Origin: JANPJV01 sp031425695
GTDB taxonomy: Bacteria > Pseudomonadota > Gammaproteobacteria > Xanthomonadales > SZUA-5
NCBI GenBank assembly: GCA_031425695.1
Contig: JANPJV010000142.1
Coordinates: forward strand, 1-22,866
DNA length: 22,866 nucleotides
Direction: 5' to 3'
Shown one piece after another: positions 21,679 through 22,866 of this stretch; position 1 is the first letter of the stretch; each line of letters opens with the position of its first letter. The position numbers and the translations under genes are program-made. The notes beneath the pieces were generated by a model. That model was not told the DNA's origin. It worked only from the letters and a program-made list of their open reading frames with translations, and ran no database searches.

Positions 21679-22719
21679 ATGGACCCAATGACTCCCCGTG
21701 CGGTCGCGTCGGCAGCCCCGCCGCGGCCCACTTTGCGGCTCGGCATCATGGTGCTCGATGGCGCCCTGATGTCGAGCATCGGCAGCCCGCTCGATGCGCT
21801 GCGGATTGCCGAGCGCATTGCCAACTTGCGCCGGCCGGCGGACGCGCCGCGCTTTGTCACCCATGTCTTCAGTGCCCGCGGGCAGACGCGCATCCGCACC
21901 TCCAACGGGCTCATGCTGGACGGCATCGAGGCGCCGCCAGAAGCACTCGACGTGCTGCTGGTGCCAGGGGTGATGGCCGACGATGTCAGCGGTCTGTGCG
22001 GGCAGGTGCGCAGCTTCACCCAGGAAGTCGCCTATCTGCGCCGCGCACATGCGGCCGGCGTGCGCATTGCTGCGGCCTGCAGCGGCACTTTGCTGCTGGC
22101 CGAATCCGGACTGCTCGACGGCCGCCGCGCCACCACCAGCTGGTGGCTGGCCGCGGCCTTCAAGGAGCAGTATCCCAAGGTACTGCTCGACGCCGAGCGC
22201 ATGCTGGTCGATGACCAGGGGTTGACCACCGCCGGCGCAGCCACGGCGGTGCTGAACCTGGTCATCCGGCTGATTGCCGAGTTCGCTGGTGACGACCTCG
22301 CCCAGCAGGTCAGCCGCATGCTCGCCTTCGACGCCGAGCGCCAGAGCCAGGCACCGTATGTAAGCATGGCGCTGCTGGAGCGTCCGCGCACCTCGATGGC
22401 GGAAAAAGCCGAGAGCTACCTGCGCAAGGAGCTGGGCAAGGACATCTCAGTTGCCGGCCTGGCCGAGCACTGCGGCACCAGCGAGCGCAGCCTGCTGCGC
22501 CACTTCAAGGCGCACTACGGCACCACGCCGCTCGAGCACATCCAGCACCTGCGCGTCGAACGCGCCAAGGCCATGCTCGAAGCCACGCACCTGTCGTTCG
22601 AAGAAATCGTCGATCGCTGCGGCTACCGCGACGTCTCCAGCTTCCGCAAGCTGTTCAAGCGCGACACGGCGCTGACACCGGTCGACTATCGCGAGCGGTT
22701 TCGCCTGCGCGCGCGGTAG
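21679..22719 (+). CDS. GlxA-type AraC-family transcriptional regulator with DJ-1/PfpI domain
   Basis: 346 residues from ATG 21679, behind an AGGAAAA site; ATG 21688 is a second option. The N-terminal DJ-1/PfpI (class I glutamine amidotransferase-like) domain spans about 18-200, with the nucleophile-elbow cysteine Cys134 in AAACSGTLLLAESGLLDGRRATTSWW (in part 131-156). It is probably a ligand sensor rather than an enzyme. The C-terminal AraC/XylS double helix-turn-helix spans about 245-343: ISVAGLAEHCGTSERSLLRHF, then the conserved FEEIVDRCGYRDVSSFRKLFKR and TPVDYRERFR. GlxA-like regulators often control catabolism of amines or quaternary ammonium compounds. No target genes are visible here, so the inducer stays unknown. 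Confidence 0.92.
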   Translation: MDPMTPRAVASAAPPRPTLRLGIMVLDGALMSSIGSPLDALRIAERIANLRRPADAPRFVTHVFSARGQTRIRTSNGLMLDGIEAPPEALDVLLVPGVMADDVSGLCGQVRSFTQEVAYLRRAHAAGVRIAAACSGTLLLAESGLLDGRRATTSWWLAAAFKEQYPKVLLDAERMLVDDQGLTTAGAATAVLNLVIRLIAEFAGDDLAQQVSRMLAFDAERQSQAPYVSMALLERPRTSMAEKAESYLRKELGKDISVAGLAEHCGTSERSLLRHFKAHYGTTPLEHIQHLRVERAKAMLEATHLSFEEIVDRCGYRDVSSFRKLFKRDTALTPVDYRERFRLRAR

Positions 22720-22732
22720 GGTTTTGATCTAC

Positions 22733-22800
22733 GTGGGTCCGGACCAAGTACCGACGCTCTGACAACGGGTAAGAAACCGCCCGACCAAGTAAGGACCCAC
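22733..22800. repeat. Terminal inverted repeat enclosing two direct repeats
   Basis: GTGGGTCC (22733-22740) and GGACCCAC (22793-22800) bound a 68-bp unit. Inside, GACCAAGTA occurs twice as a direct repeat (at 22742 and 22783), adjoining CCGAC and AGGAC respectively. It starts 13 bp after the GlxA-like stop. No relation to the other palindromic families was established. Confidence 0.55.
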
Positions 22801-22866
22801 CAATGCAACAGCAACCGCGCTAAAATGAAAACTAACCCTTATAAACACCCAAACTTAACCACAATT
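22801..22866. other. AT-rich window end
   Basis: From about 22818 the composition shifts sharply to AT-rich, A- and C-runs (TAAAATGAAAACTAACCC and onwards), unlike the coding DNA before it. No ORF can be assigned in what is visible. It may be a promoter region for a gene beyond the window, the start of foreign DNA, or contig-end sequence. Confidence 0.4.

Overview
The window reads as a high-GC proteobacterial chromosome segment. Several traits together suggest a gammaproteobacterium of the Xanthomonadales/Lysobacterales type: the DegQ-AroE neighbourhood, a YkgJ-type cysteine-cluster protein, a BigR-type sulfide regulon, a PilZ-DUF1631-GGDEF-EAL protein and many intergenic palindromic repeats. 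This placement is an inference from gene content and style, not a sequence match. No rRNA, tRNA, CRISPR array, transposase or phage gene was seen.

Layout. 1-215: end of a 41-bp tandem array. 216-2869 (+): periplasmic protease degQ, shikimate dehydrogenase aroE, then a small YkgJ-family protein. 3149-4542 (-): an ECF-like sigma factor overlapping a single-pass membrane anti-sigma factor by ATGA. 4729-8084: a divergent sulfur/persulfide island around an AT-rich palindromic operator. Leftward it encodes a metallo-beta-lactamase-fold persulfide dioxygenase and two YeeE/YedE half-transporters, all with overlapping stops and starts. Rightward it encodes a BigR/SqrR-type ArsR repressor with two cysteines 66 residues apart, a TauE/SafE exporter and a DUF442 sulfurtransferase. 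8365-9162 (+): a secreted ChaN-like protein. 9295-14021 (-): a zinc-free quinone oxidoreductase coupled by TGATG to a 1238-residue c-di-GMP protein. 14186-16531 (-): a secreted type-B carboxylesterase with an extra duplicated N-terminal module. 16730-17458 (+): pteridine reductase. 17725-20709 (+): valS. 21112-21546 (+): a small secreted protein of unknown function. 21679-22719 (+): a GlxA-type AraC regulator.

The sulfur island is the clearest functional unit. I infer that BigR senses persulfide and de-represses both arms. The transporters would then move sulfur species, the dioxygenase would oxidise persulfide to sulfite, the rhodanese-like DUF442 protein would handle sulfane sulfur, and TauE would export sulfite. 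In the fused Blh proteins known from other bacteria the DUF442 and dioxygenase modules are one polypeptide; here they lie at opposite ends of the island.

The most unusual feature at window scale is the non-coding DNA. Nearly every intergenic gap longer than about 100 bp holds a hairpin-forming repeat, from at least five unrelated families: GTAGGTCATGTTGC, the 41-bp GCGTCCGCGCA unit, CCCGTAGGCCG, GGCCACAAAAGGCACAAAAG and CTGGAGGGCGGCGCTCC. Two families recur inside the window in different arrangements, and some copies supply the stop codon of the adjacent gene. They look like MITE/BIME-type mobile palindromes and may also act as transcript-end structures, although none has a convincing U-tract.
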